Shown here: positions 24,345 to 34,120 of the stretch, in pieces
How the letters are laid out: each line of letters begins with the position of its first letter
Numbering within the stretch: position 1 is the first letter of the stretch
Position numbers and translations under genes: made by a program
Source of the DNA: Peromyscus leucopus
Lineage: Eukaryota > Chordata > Mammalia > Rodentia > Cricetidae
NCBI RefSeq assembly: GCF_004664715.2
Contig: NC_051070.1
Coordinates: 42,310,456 to 42,374,455 of the forward strand
DNA length: 64,000 bases
Reading direction: 5' to 3'
The notes under the pieces: generated by a model
What the model saw: only the letters and a program-made list of their open reading frames with translations
What the model was told of the DNA's origin: nothing
Databases searched by the model: none

Positions 24345-24350
24345 AGTATC

Positions 24351-24738
24351 TGTAGCTAGAGTTTTCCTGCCTTATCACAGTCAGGACAAATCTTTGTCAC
24401 CTGCCAGTCCCACAGCCGCTCAGACCCAACCAAGTAAACACAGAGACTTATATTGCTTACAAACTGTATGGCCGTGGCAGGCTTCTTGCTAACTGTTTTT
24501 ATATCTTAAATTAATCCATTTCCATAAATCTATACCTTGCCACGTGGTTGGTGGCTTACCGGCATCTTCACATGCTGCTGGTCATGGTGGCGACTGCAGT
24601 GTCTCTCCTTCTCAGCCTTCTGCTTCCCACAATTCTCCTCTATCCTTCTCCCACCTACTTCCTGCCTGGCCACTGGCCAATCAGTGTTTTATTTATTGAC
24701 CAATCAGAGCAATTTGACATACAGACCGTCCCACAGCA
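24351..24738 (-). mobile_element. Solo LTR, long subfamily, reverse, perfect TSD
   Basis: On the minus strand the element runs from TGCTGTGGGACGG to CTAGCTACA. Its flanks AGTATC (24345-24350) and AGTATC (24739-24744) are an exact 6-base target-site duplication. It keeps the family landmarks, including the reverse complement of 'AGTGTTTTATTTATTGACCA' and the shared 'GGCTTCTTGCTAACTG' segment. Frames of 72 and 85 codons inside it are non-functional by-products. Confidence 0.92.
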
Positions 24739-24744
24739 AGTATC

Positions 24745-25354
24745 ATTGCATATAAATGCAGTGAAAACATCGCAAGCATCCATCATTGTAAACTTTCAAG
24801 GATAGAATGGACTAGCCCATGTAGTATGTTTAGAACCACATATATCAAGATGCATGAGCTGGCCATCTCCCAGGATACAAATATAATCCCAGTACATCAT
24901 TCCCATGACCCTGACTTCATCCAACTCCCCCATCACTGCATCCCCAGTAAATTCTTGTATATTGCTTTTTCTGAAATTAGAGATACTATGCAATTTCTTT
25001 AATCTAGGAACCCAATAACCCAGGAAGTTTTGTTCCTGGAAAGCAAATATAAAATATATTTGTAAAAGGTAATATAGTACTTGTGATATGTACTATTCTT
25101 TAAAAGAACAACCATCTGTCACTAAAAGAGAAACAAGGTGTTTCAATTTAAACATAAGTGCTGTTTTCTCAGTAATTTGAAAATCATATTTCTTAATTTA
25201 CTTCAAACTATTTAAGGTAACTTTTAATCATACAGAAAATTATAGTCAATAAAAATATACTTTCACCCTGCTTGAACAAATATTTACAGAGTCAAAGTTG
25301 CTTCAGCTATATGCCAAGCTGCTTGCTTACAGTATAAATTAAATTAAAAATAGA
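24745..25354. other. Single-copy sequence
   Basis: AT-rich with nothing recognised. It separates the reverse solo LTR from an L1 tail. Confidence 0.55.
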
Positions 25355-25895
25355 ACTGCCCTCTGAACCAGCTAAACTACTTCTGGATATATGACTAGGG
25401 AATCTATGTCAGCACACTACAGAGATACTTGCTCATCCAAACTTATTGAAGCACCATTCAAAACAGTTTGTCTGCTTCATCCTATTCTTTTATGTTTGTT
25501 TTTGTTTTATATTATTTTATTTCTAAGGAAAAATAGAACAAAAAGTGTGGGTCTTTGGGTGAGTGGGGAGGAGTCAGAGAATATCTGGGAGGGGAAACCA
25601 CAATGAGAATTTGCTTTGTGAAAACACGCATTTTCAAAAAACAATGGAAAGCCCAATAGTCTCATCCACCTAGGTGTCTGCACACTTAAAGAAACTGTTC
25701 AACTTGATATGCCATGTTTTTGTTGACACTCATGGGATACCTGCTGTTTCCTAAGCAAAAATAGAGGAGGAGTTGATTGGGGGTGGGTGGGAACAGAGGG
25801 CAGGGTGGGGGCAAAGAAAATGGAAGGGGAATGAAATAGTGGCTAGGATGTAAAATCAATCAATCAATCAGTCAGTCAGTCAATCAACTGATAAG
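25355..25895 (+). mobile_element. Rodent L1 3' end, possibly two joined copies
   Basis: 25,375-25,480 resembles the far C-terminal coding part of L1 ORF2, with 'ACTTCTGGATATATGACTAG' and then 'GAGATACTTGCTCATCCAAA'. It is followed by a 3' UTR-like T-rich part and a GGGAGGGGAAACCACAATGAG-type block to about 25,650. From 25,665 a second purine-rich tail begins ('GGGATACCTGCTGTTTCCTA' onward) and closes with 'GGATGTAAAATCAATCAATC'. Two tails in a row suggest two insertions. Confidence 0.7.
25854..25890. repeat. (AATC)n/(AGTC)n microsatellite
   Basis: Tetranucleotide repeats in the A-rich tail of the second L1 piece. Four AATC units pass into AGTC units and back. Confidence 0.85.
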
Positions 25896-25969
25896 AAAAA
25901 AGAAAGAAAAGCAATTGTCAATTTAATAGTATCTAAAATAACCTGGAAGATAGGTGACAGGAAGCATGC

Positions 25970-26285
25970 TTATGGGAGATTATGTTGATTAGATTAGATG
26001 AGATGGGAAAACCCATTGTTAAAGTGGGCAGCTTCTTCCATTGGGTCTCAGAGTGGACTAAATGAAATAGAAAATGTAAGTGAAACACGAGTTCTTCAGT
26101 GTCTCCTTTTTGGCTGTAGATGCAATGTGATCATCTATATCACACTCCTGCTGTTGGGTCTTACCTACCTCCATGACAGACTGTAACCTCAAGTTGGTTG
26201 CCAAAATAAATCTTTTCTCCCTCAGGTTGCTTTTTTAAGGGTGTTTAATCACAGCAATGATAGAACTAGGAAAATGTTAATCAAC
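25970..26285 (+). repeat. Rodent medium-reiterated repeat (other type)
   Basis: 'GATTATGTTGATTAGATTAG', 'GATGGGAAAACCCATTGTTA', then 'GATGCAATGTGATCATCTAT', 'CCATGACAGACTGTAACCTC' and 'AAAATAAATCTTTTCTCCCT' reproduce the order of a common rodent interspersed repeat. It ends in a 'TCACAGCAATGATAGAAC' motif. The 62-codon frame at 25998-26186 lies within it and is not a gene. Family name uncertain. Confidence 0.6.
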
Positions 26286-26289
26286 AAAC

Positions 26290-26964
26290 ATGTGTTGTAT
26301 ACACAATGGACTTTTCTTTAGCCACAAGAACTGCAAAGAATGTACACAAATAAAAACTAGAAAAAAGTTTTATGGTAATTTTCTTCATTTGCAATTTCTT
26401 TATTATATTTTGCTACCAAATAGTGTTTATTTTTCATTCTGACAAATATATTTCAGGAAAAACAGCAAAACACAAGGAGAAGTCATAATTATTGCTTGAT
26501 ATTTCTATAGGGTACATACAGTGCAAGGAGCTGAATTATCTATTCATTGCATGTGAGTTAAAATATATTTGCTCCATTGATCATACATTCTTGCAAAACT
26601 AAAGTCAAACAGAATCTAGATAACAACTTGCACATTATAAATGTCATAATGAGTGTTAAGAGTCTATGTAATGGTCAGCTCACAGTACAGAATAATGAGG
26701 CATTTTTGCCTTTGTTTGAGAATAGCTTGAGCAAAAAGCTACTTAGGAAATGAAAGAAGTACAAAGAACACTATGTACATCGGGTCCTGAGAGTTATAGT
26801 CTTTCATGTTCTGTACTGTGAACACAAAAGGGTTAGAGTCTGCTTAAGCTACCACTGTTCACTGCAGGAAAAATGTGATTTAGTAAATGTATGGGAAGTC
26901 CAAGGAGATAGCTACTAAGAAAGTATATTAATTCTTAGGAAAAATAATCTTTAAGAATAAAGAT

Positions 26965-26967
<3 letters not shown>
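26290..26967. other. Single-copy sequence
   Basis: AT-rich, with no recognised element or gene. Confidence 0.55.

Positions 26968-27021
<54 letters not shown>
26968..27021. repeat. (AG)n microsatellite
   Basis: About 54 bases of uninterrupted AG. Confidence 0.95.
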
Positions 27022-27022
<1 letters not shown>

Positions 27023-27127
27023 CAACTTAGAATATTGATATGTTTTTGGGACTATGGTTCCGTGGGGAAGCACATGACAAGCAAGTCTTGGGTTAAATTA
27101 TAGCACTGGGAAAGAATTACATGTATA

Positions 27128-27235
27128 TAATATATTGATAAGAGATAGATAGACATAGATAGATAGATACATACATACATACATACATGTATGATATAGC
27201 TAAATTATTGAAGATAGATAGGTAGGTAGGTAGGT

Positions 27236-27283
<48 letters not shown>

Positions 27284-27306
27284 GTAGATAAATAGATGAT
27301 AGATGT
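27128..27306. repeat. Compound (GATA)n/(CATA)n/(GGTA)n/(GA)n microsatellite
   Basis: GATA units pass into CATA units, then after a 30-base spacer into GATA, GGTA, a 40-base GA run and again TAGA units. The 80-codon minus frame across it is Leu-Ser and Tyr-Leu repeats and is an artefact. Confidence 0.9.
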
Positions 27307-27371
27307 GTAAATATAAGTGTTGAACAGAATGTAAAATTTATACTTAATTTTAGAAACATTTTATGTATGGT

Positions 27372-27564
27372 CTAGCAAGATGGCTCAGTGAGAAAAGGCC
27401 TTACCTCTGAACCTGAGGACCCACATTAGATCTGAAAGATTCACATGGAGGAAAAAGGAGCCCAACACTGCAAGATGTCCTCTGACCTCTATGTCTATGC
27501 CATTGTATGTGTGCACCCATGGGCATGCACAGAGAAGGAAAATAAGTAAATGTAATTTAAAACT

Positions 27565-27565
<1 letters not shown>
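27372..27565 (+). mobile_element. B3-type SINE
   Basis: 'AGCAAGATGGCTCAGTGAGA', 'GAACCTGAGGACCCACATTA', 'ATGTCCTCTGACCTCTATGT' and the closing 'AATAAGTAAATGTAATTTAA' are B3 landmarks in order. The CA/TG-rich region expected in the tail is displaced into the TG run that follows. Confidence 0.8.
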
Positions 27566-27566
<1 letters not shown>

Positions 27567-27625
<59 letters not shown>

Positions 27626-27719
27626 CAAGTGCGTGCACATGTGTGTGTTTGTGTGTGTGAATGGACGGGTGGGTGGATGGATGGATGGATGAATGGACAG
27701 ATGGATCGATGGATGGATA
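27567..27719. repeat. (TG)n followed by (GGAT)n microsatellite
   Basis: About 60 bases of TG with a few interruptions, then a degenerate GTGCGTG stretch, then about 60 bases of GGAT/GGAC units. Opposed frames of 95 and 128 codons across this region (27385-27778) consist largely of Val-Cys, His-Thr and Trp-Met-Asp repeats and are artefacts. Confidence 0.95.
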
Positions 27720-28714
27720 ATAAGAAAAGGGCTAGATATAAATGGAACTTAGCCATAAGCTCATGTAGCATTTACTAGGCAAAAACACTGTTGTAAACAC
27801 TGAAAAATGATCTCTATTTATGTTATTCTGTATCTACTATTAAGCACCTTCTAAAGTAAATTTATAAATATGTTATCCATTTATTTCACTGCATTAAACT
27901 GTACAAAGTGTATCATTCATTTAACAGTTACATGTTTCATGATAACAGAACATGTGAGTAAAATATTGTAACCTGAAAGGTCACATACACCCAGAGTACT
28001 AACACTTATGTGGGAAATCATCAGGAAGTCATAAATATGTAAAGTGCAAATAATACATAAGTTCTTGAGAATATCTGCAAACTTTACAGCCAGAAGCAAG
28101 AACTGCTGCATTCAGAACATAATTACAAAAGGGTTACATGTACAAGGCTGAAGTTGACAGTGTAAGAGGACCAAAGGATTATAAATAAATCTTTAATGTT
28201 AAAAATACAGTATACAATGTAGACTCATTTTATTTATTAAAACACTTGTTTCACAACGTGAAACTCTCACTTAATTAAAAAAAACCCATCCACTCAACAA
28301 ATAATGGTTTTAAAAGGTGTCAGCAGCATGAGATTCATAAATTATTATATCACAAGTTCATATCGCCCATGAAGATAATAAATGGAGCTAAAATTAAAAT
28401 ATTACAATGAAAATATTTCTATAAAAGCCAATATTATCCAATAATGAGATCCCAGGTAATTGAAGTTCCCATAGCAGGCGAAAGAAAGGTAGTTTACAAC
28501 AAGCCTGACAAGAACACATGAAGATAGGGACGTGAAAGAAGCACAAGTTTTGAATGTCACTTGGCAGTAGACAAACAAGGTGAGGATGGCCCTGCTCAGT
28601 GTAATTTAGACTCTCTGCACTACTGTAAATGAAAGTTTAAAGCAATATGCACATATCTTCCTTGCTGGAATCAGCTTACAGCTCATAGCAGTGTGTGGAC
28701 TGAGTTTTTTTGAT
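27720..28714. other. Single-copy AT-rich sequence
   Basis: No recognised element. It begins just after the microsatellite cluster and ends at an L1 tail. Confidence 0.55.
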
Positions 28715-28895
28715 TCAACAGGAAGAGGAATTCAAGGGGAAGTAATGTCAAAGAGCCTCGGTAAAATGGTAGAGTGTTGGATGGTATGGTGGTGGGAGTA
28801 GAACAGGTCAAGTTGGTGGAGAGTGGTAAATATGGGCAAAATGCATTGTATAACATTCTCAAGGAATTAATAAAAACACCATTTAAAAGAAACTA
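28715..28895 (+). mobile_element. Rodent L1 3' tail (very short)
   Basis: Only the last roughly 180 bases are present. A G-rich region with 'GGTCAAGTTGGTGGAGAGTG' leads into 'GCATTGTATAACATTCTCAA' and then 'GGAATTAATAAAAACACC', an L1-like polyadenylated end. Confidence 0.6.
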
Positions 28896-31111
28896 GATAA
28901 AGTCTTGGCAAAGTTGATACAGGCACACTTTGTACTAGTAATAAAAACAAATGTAGTAATTAAAAAAATCACGAATCTCTGCCCTGCCTAGTGTCTGAAA
29001 GGCTGAGTGTACCAGTATTGCCACAATGGACAGGAACAGCAGAAAGGCAAGCTTCCCTAAATACCTCCCAAATCAATAAGCCAATAAGAGACTTTAACAT
29101 CTTCCTCCTGCCCTTCCAGTAACTCTACATGCTATTCCACAGTCCTACTGTAGATTATTCTCTTACCTTCTAGCAATTTAAGGATGCGGTCCATGTACAT
29201 ACTTAAAAAGGCTTAGAGAACTATCTGAAAAACCACAGGCAATCTACCTAACATTCATACTTGTTACCATTCTCAAACTTAAATTCCTGAAACTCTCAGA
29301 TAGCCTGCATGCCACTGGAACCAACACTTTCTTTGGTTAAGTGTTAGAATACCAGAATATGATAATGTCTACAGTTCTATTTTCTGAACACCTGGGCATG
29401 CTTTGATTTCTTTCTATTCATACTCAACACCAAATGACTCTCCAAAAAGCATCCCAGTAGTGCTTATGAGTAACCAATCACTACATTCACATCATCTTTA
29501 ACAGTAAGCAACTTGGTCTAGGATACCCCTACAAAGTCTCTAAGAAGAAATGTTTTTGGTATATGGAGACATTCTTCATTAAATGTGGTCATTATATATG
29601 AAATTCCATGATCAAACAAAAACTAGGAACACATAACCTCTGATGTCCCTTTCAATTTACTGCTTATATGATAAGCTATCTGTCTTGTAGAACAATAAAA
29701 ATTTTACCCTTGGGCACACTTGGAAATACATCTACATATATCACTGCCATAATTTTACAGGGAGTAGCAACTGCACAAGCTGTGACCAACTCAACATGCC
29801 AAGGGATTTAATGTGATATATGACCAGACTCATTGGACTGGACTGCTTTATTGCATTCCCCAGTACCAGCATGGCTGGTTGTCAAGAGCTGACACTGTGG
29901 TAAAGCTACTTTAAGCATAAAGGCAGGAAGAAAAAGAAATACAGTAAAATCTTTGTTTAACCCAGTTTCCCTATTTCTTCACGGTCTGCCTGTATACTCC
30001 AGTGTACCTTATCATAAAAGCTTTACATATTTTACCTTAATTTGATTATACCATAACACTTCTTTTAACTTGGCTGTAAAAAACTCATTCCTATTTGGAA
30101 GGCTATTCTTTCCTCTTGCAACACAATGTTTTTTTCCCATTTTATTTGTTCAGAAACACCACATATTATGAATATGTCTTGTAATAAATTACAGGTATTC
30201 CCATTCTTAGTATCCTTAGCTAAAGATTCTACTGATAAGGACTTTATGTTTCTAAATAACACAATTATTGGAATATTTCTTGTCTCTTTTTTTAAGAAGT
30301 ATCTGTTGACTGGAAATCATAGGTTATACCCTTTTTCTAACTGTTCTTCCTCAGATATAGATTCCTTTGTCTTAGTTACTAATGGAGTTATGTTTGTGTT
30401 TGGAACATCAGTATGAATACATGTGGTTGCTCTGTTCTTATGATATCTTGCTTTTCTGGGTGCATGAATTTTCTCTTTATTACACAGAATGATTTTTCTG
30501 TACCACAGACTCCAAGAAATATGTGTATATTTTGTTTCAATATATACATTAATGGCACCATGTGCTTTAGAGATTGATAACTATAACTCCCATTTCAGTG
30601 CTCTGCATTCCACATTTTATACAACTCTGATGCTTCAGAAACTTCTCCTTTCCCACATTCTACAGTGTAAACAAGCTTGCTTCCCAAAGCCCCACTTACG
30701 TCTAACGTACCAATAAATTAGCTTTACTTCTAGCATCCAAAATTTTATTGCTGTCAAATTCTCTCTCTTTTCTGTTATCTGTATTTATACCAATATCTCA
30801 TATATAGTGTATATACAGAGAGCGATAATTCTTATAAAGTGGAAATCTCAGGGACTTTTTATGCATTTAATTTTAATTAATCAACTTCAACCAGTACAGA
30901 GCTCCCCTATCTCACATAATATGGCCGTATCTATGCTGAAACTTGGACTGGGCATCTTTCAACAATACCAAAATAACTGCAGCAAAGTTCAGCTTACTAT
31001 TTCTTCATTTTGCAAGAATATGTTACTTATGCAAGCAACATAAAATAATTTGCTTTAGTTTCCATAATAATTAGGGGTCCAACTTAGAAAAATAAATGGA
31101 AAAGATCATAC
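28896..31111. other. Unrecognised 2.2-kb block with relatively open frames
   Basis: Three plus-strand frames, 30126-30416 (96 codons), 30489-30716 (75) and 30807-31043 (78), all lie in the same phase. From 30126 to 31043 that phase has fewer stops than expected for AT-rich sequence. A second phase is fairly open from about 29,700 to 30,170. I recognise no domain in either. It could be a decayed coding sequence, such as a processed pseudogene or an old retroviral gene, or it could be a compositional effect, because the strand is T-rich and stop codons are A-rich. I do not call a gene. Confidence 0.4.
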
Positions 31112-31271
31112 AATGAAACGATTGTTTATTTTGATTTTATCTTATTTTATTATTTTCGATACATATTTTTGCTAATGAGAGACAGAAAGAGCATGAATTT
31201 GGGTAATGTGAGGAGGTAGGGAGGATCTGGAAGGAGTTCAGGGTGAAGAAATAATAAACATAATATATTCT
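31112..31271 (+). mobile_element. Rodent L1 3' UTR tail, carrying a B1 at its end
   Basis: 'TGATTTTATCTTATTTTATT', 'TTTGCTAATGAGAGACAGAA', 'AGGTAGGGAGGATCTGGAAG' and 'GAAATAATAAACATAATATA' match the final part of an Lx-type L1 3' UTR. The same features recur at 36,480-36,850. A B1 has landed in its A-rich end and splits it. Confidence 0.75.
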
Positions 31272-31444
31272 GGATTTTTTGGTTGTTTGTTTTTTTCAAG
31301 ACATGATTCCTCGGTGTAGCTTTGGAGCCTGTCCTGGAACTTGCTCTGTAGACCAGGCTGACCTCAAACACACAGAGATCCACCTGCCTCTGCCTCCTGA
31401 GTGCTGGGATTAAAGGCATGCATCACCACCACCTGAATCAACAG
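31272..31444 (-). mobile_element. B1 SINE, reverse orientation, with TSD
   Basis: It runs from a T-rich tail through 'GACCAGGCTGACCTCAAACA' and 'GATCCACCTGCCTCTGCCTC' to 'ATGCATCACCACCACC'. The direct repeat AATATATTCT at 31262-31271 and 31445-31454 marks the insertion site. It is more diverged than the B1 at 6.5 kb, so it is older. Confidence 0.9.
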
Positions 31445-31479
31445 AATATATTCTATAAAAAATCTATTTTCAACAAAAA

Positions 31480-32215
31480 AATAAAAAGAAATGTACAATG
31501 CAAAAAATAATTTTAATAAACAGAGTTTACAGCAAGCCTATACCCAACATCAAATTAAATGGAGAGAAATTCAAAACAATTCCAAAAAAATCAGGAGTGA
31601 GACAATGTTCTCCACTCTCTCCATACCTATTCAATATTGTAGTTGAACTCTTAGCTAGAGCAATAAGAAAACTAAAGGATATCAAGGGGATACAAATTGG
31701 AAAGGCAGAAGTCAAAGTATCTTTGTTTGCAGATGATATGATGCGCAAGTGGATCCCCCAAAAAGTATATACACAAGTGGATCCCCCAAAAAGTATATAC
31801 ACAAGTGGATCCCCCAAAAATCGACCAGGGGATGTCTACATCTGATAAACAATTTCAGTAAAGTAGTGTGATACAAAATTAACTCACAAAAATCAGTAGC
31901 CCTCCTATATACAAATCACTAAAGGACCAAGAAAGAAATCAGGGAAACAGTACCTTTCACAAAAGCCTCAAATAATTTAAAATATCTTGAGGTAACTCTA
32001 TCCAAGCAAGAGAAAGACTTGTATAATTTAAAAAAAAAAATCTCTAAGACATTGAAGAAATGATTTGAAGAAGATATAAGAAGATGGAAAGATCTTCCAT
32101 GCTCATGGACCTGTAGGATAAATATAGTAAAAATGGCCATCTTACCAAAAGCAATCTACAGACTCAATGAAATCCCCATCAAAATTTCAACACAATTTTT
32201 CACAGATTTTGCAAG
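31480..32215 (+). mobile_element. L1 ORF2 reverse-transcriptase fragment (dead)
   Basis: The block encodes the L1 ORF2 palm region. The translation contains the catalytic box FADDM at about 31,728-31,742, preceded by the '[14 protein letters not shown]' stretch typical of L1 reverse transcriptases. Downstream, 'GGAAAGATCTTCCATGCTCA' and 'AAAATGGCCATCTTACCAAA' continue ORF2 in order. A local 28-base triplication and several frame breaks make it non-coding beyond 115 codons. It is the most 5' piece of a 5'-truncated L1 that resumes at 33,055. Confidence 0.92.
31747..31825 (+). repeat. 28-base tandem triplication inside L1 ORF2
   Basis: The unit beginning AAGTGGATCCCCCAAAAAGT starts at 31747, 31775 and 31803. 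The first two units are identical and the third is truncated after the AAAAA. Because 28 is not a multiple of three, each copy is read in a different phase, yet no stop is produced. Confidence 0.95.
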
Positions 32216-32217
32216 GA

Positions 32218-32260
32218 CACACACACACAAACACATGCACACATACACATACACAAAGTG
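32218..32260. repeat. CA-rich simple repeat
   Basis: Imperfect CACACA/CACATA stretch that replaces the expected continuation of L1 ORF2. It forms the left edge of an inserted block. Confidence 0.8.
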
Positions 32261-32261
32261 A

Positions 32262-32660
32262 ATTAGATATGGTGATATATTGTATACCCCGATAAACCTT
32301 ACCTGGGAATCAGAGGACAGGGCCAGCCACTAAATTAGACATAGAGGTCAGGAAGTGGTGACACACACCTTTAATCCTATCACTCAGGAAACAGAGATCT
32401 GTGTGGATCTCTGTGAGTTCAAGGCCACACTGGGCTACATGAGAGAAATAGAACCAGGCAGTGGTGACACTTGCCTTTAATCCCAGGAAACAATATGGCA
32501 GGACCCAGAAAGGTATATTAGGCATGAGAATTTTGTAGATGTAAGCTAGTGGCTGGCTGTTCTTCTTCAATGATCTTTCAGCTTTCACCCCAATATCTGG
32601 CTCTGGATTTTTTTTTTTATTATAACACCTTTTAAGATTCGTGTCACAATTAGGTAATAG
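32262..32660 (+). repeat. Composite repeat with two B1-derived modules
   Basis: The left part ('GATAAACCTTACCTGGGAAT', 'CAGAGGACAGGGCCAGCCAC') and right part ('TGATCTTTCAGCTTTCACCC', 'AATATCTGGCTCTGGATTTT', then a T-run and TTATTATAACACC) are not B1. Between them sit a B1-like body at 32,352-32,445 and a second, partial B1-like start at about 32,452-32,500 ('CCAGGCAGTGGTGACACTTG'). I recall a similar rodent repeat in which several B1 modules are embedded in a larger unit, but I cannot name it. Confidence 0.5.
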
Positions 32661-32687
32661 AATTTTAGATAACAAATGATTTGCCAG

Positions 32688-33034
32688 TGTTGCTGGAGGG
32701 CTTCTCTCCAGCTTCCACCAAGCCCCGCAGTCCCACAATCCACATATAAAATAATCACTCAGATGCTTATATTACTTATTAACTGTATGGCCGTGGCAGG
32801 CTTCTTGCTAACTGTTCTTATATCTTAAATTAACCCATTTCTATAAATCTCTACCTTGCCAAGTCGCTTGTGGCTTACCGGCGTCTTTACATGTTGCTAG
32901 TCCTAGCCATGGCTGCAGTGTCTCTCCCTCCTTCTTCCTGTTTCCCCAATTCTCCTCTCTCCTTGTCCCACCTATACTTCCTGTCTGGTCACTGGCCATC
33001 AGTGTTTTATTTATATAGAGCGATATCCACAGCA
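32688..33034 (-). mobile_element. Solo LTR, short subfamily, reverse, perfect TSD
   Basis: Minus-strand ends are TGCTGTGGATATC and CCAGCAACA. The flanks TGCCAG (32682-32687) and TGCCAG (33035-33040) are an exact 6-base duplication. The length, 347 bases, and the 3' part ('CTTGGTGGAAGCTGGAGAGA' on the minus strand) match the copy at 58.4 kb rather than the longer copies. It lies between two parts of the L1, within inserted or diverged sequence. Confidence 0.93.
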
Positions 33035-33054
33035 TGCCAGAGATATCACTAAAA

Positions 33055-34120
33055 TTTCAAGTTGTACTATCAGGTTATAGCAATAAAAACAGCATGGTAT
33101 TGGAACAAAAACAGATACATTGATCAATAGTGTCAATTTGAAAATGCAGACATAAATCCACATACCTATGGACTCCTGATTTCTTATTTAAAAAAATAGC
33201 AAGGAATGCACACTGGAAAAAAGAACATCTTTAACAAATGGTGCAGGTTAAACCTGATGGCTGCATGTAGAAGAATCTGAACTGCACAAAGAATCACCCT
33301 GCACAAAACTCAACTCAAAATGGATCAAAGACTTCAACACAAAACTAGATATGTTGAACCTTATAGAAGAGACAGTGGAAATAGTCGTGAACTCATCAGC
33401 ACAGAAAATGACCTTCTGAATAAAACAATGTTAGTACAGGCACTAAGATTAACAATTAATAAATGTAATCTCACAAAACTGAAAAGTTTCTGTATGCTAA
33501 AGGACACTTGGTATTCAATCAAAATGTCAGCCTACAGAATGGGAGAAATTTTTACCAACTATACATCTGATAGAGAGATAATGTCCAAAATACAAAGAAG
33601 TCAGGAAAAAAAAAAAAAACAGTCGATGACACAAAAACAAATAATTCTATTTAAAAACTGGGTACAGATAAAAACAGAAAATTCTCAAAAGTTGAAACTC
33701 AGATATACAAGAAATATTTAAAGAAATTTTCAACATCTTTAGTCATCAGAGAGATGCAAATCAAAATTATTTTGAGATTTCCCTTACATCCATCAGAATG
33801 GCTAAGATCAATAAAACAAATAAGAGCTCATGTTGTCAATAATATGGAGCAAGGTGGGGAGGCACTCATCCATTGTTAATGGGAGTACAAACTAGTGCAC
33901 TCACTATGGAAACACTCCGAGAGTTCTTCAGGAAGATGGAAATCTACCTACTTCAAGGTCCAGTTATACCACGCATGGCCATAAACCCAAAGATCACTTC
34001 TTCATTCCACAGAGACACTTGCTCAAGATGTCCTTTAACAGAAGAACAGAAGAATAAAAATGTGGTATATTTACACTATGAAATATTACTGCATTGTTAA
34101 TCATCCTAGGTGAGGTAACC
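33055..34120 (+). mobile_element. L1 ORF2 C-terminal fragment (dead)
   Basis: This continues ORF2 beyond the insertion block. 'AAAACAGCATGGTATTGGAA' lies after the reverse-transcriptase region, 'AACAAATGGTGCAGGTTAAA' follows, and 'ATGCAAATCAAAATTATTTT' with 'CAGAATGGCTAAGATCAATA' belongs to the C-terminal third. A 133-codon frame at 33320-33721 and a 75-codon frame at 33873-34100 are ORF2 remnants. Frame shifts and an A-run near 33,606 break the protein. Divergence suggests an Lx-age element. Confidence 0.9.

Noticed and set aside
27385..27771. 128-codon open frame on the minus strand
   Set aside because: Most of it is a translated CA/TG and GGAT microsatellite.
32310..32738. 142-codon open frame on the minus strand
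   Set aside because: It runs through a T-run, two B1-like modules and into a solo LTR. Chance openness across joined repeats explains it.
33320..33721. 133-codon open frame, the longest non-repetitive one
   Set aside because: Its translation follows the C-terminal part of L1 ORF2. It is a decayed mobile-element remnant, not a host gene.
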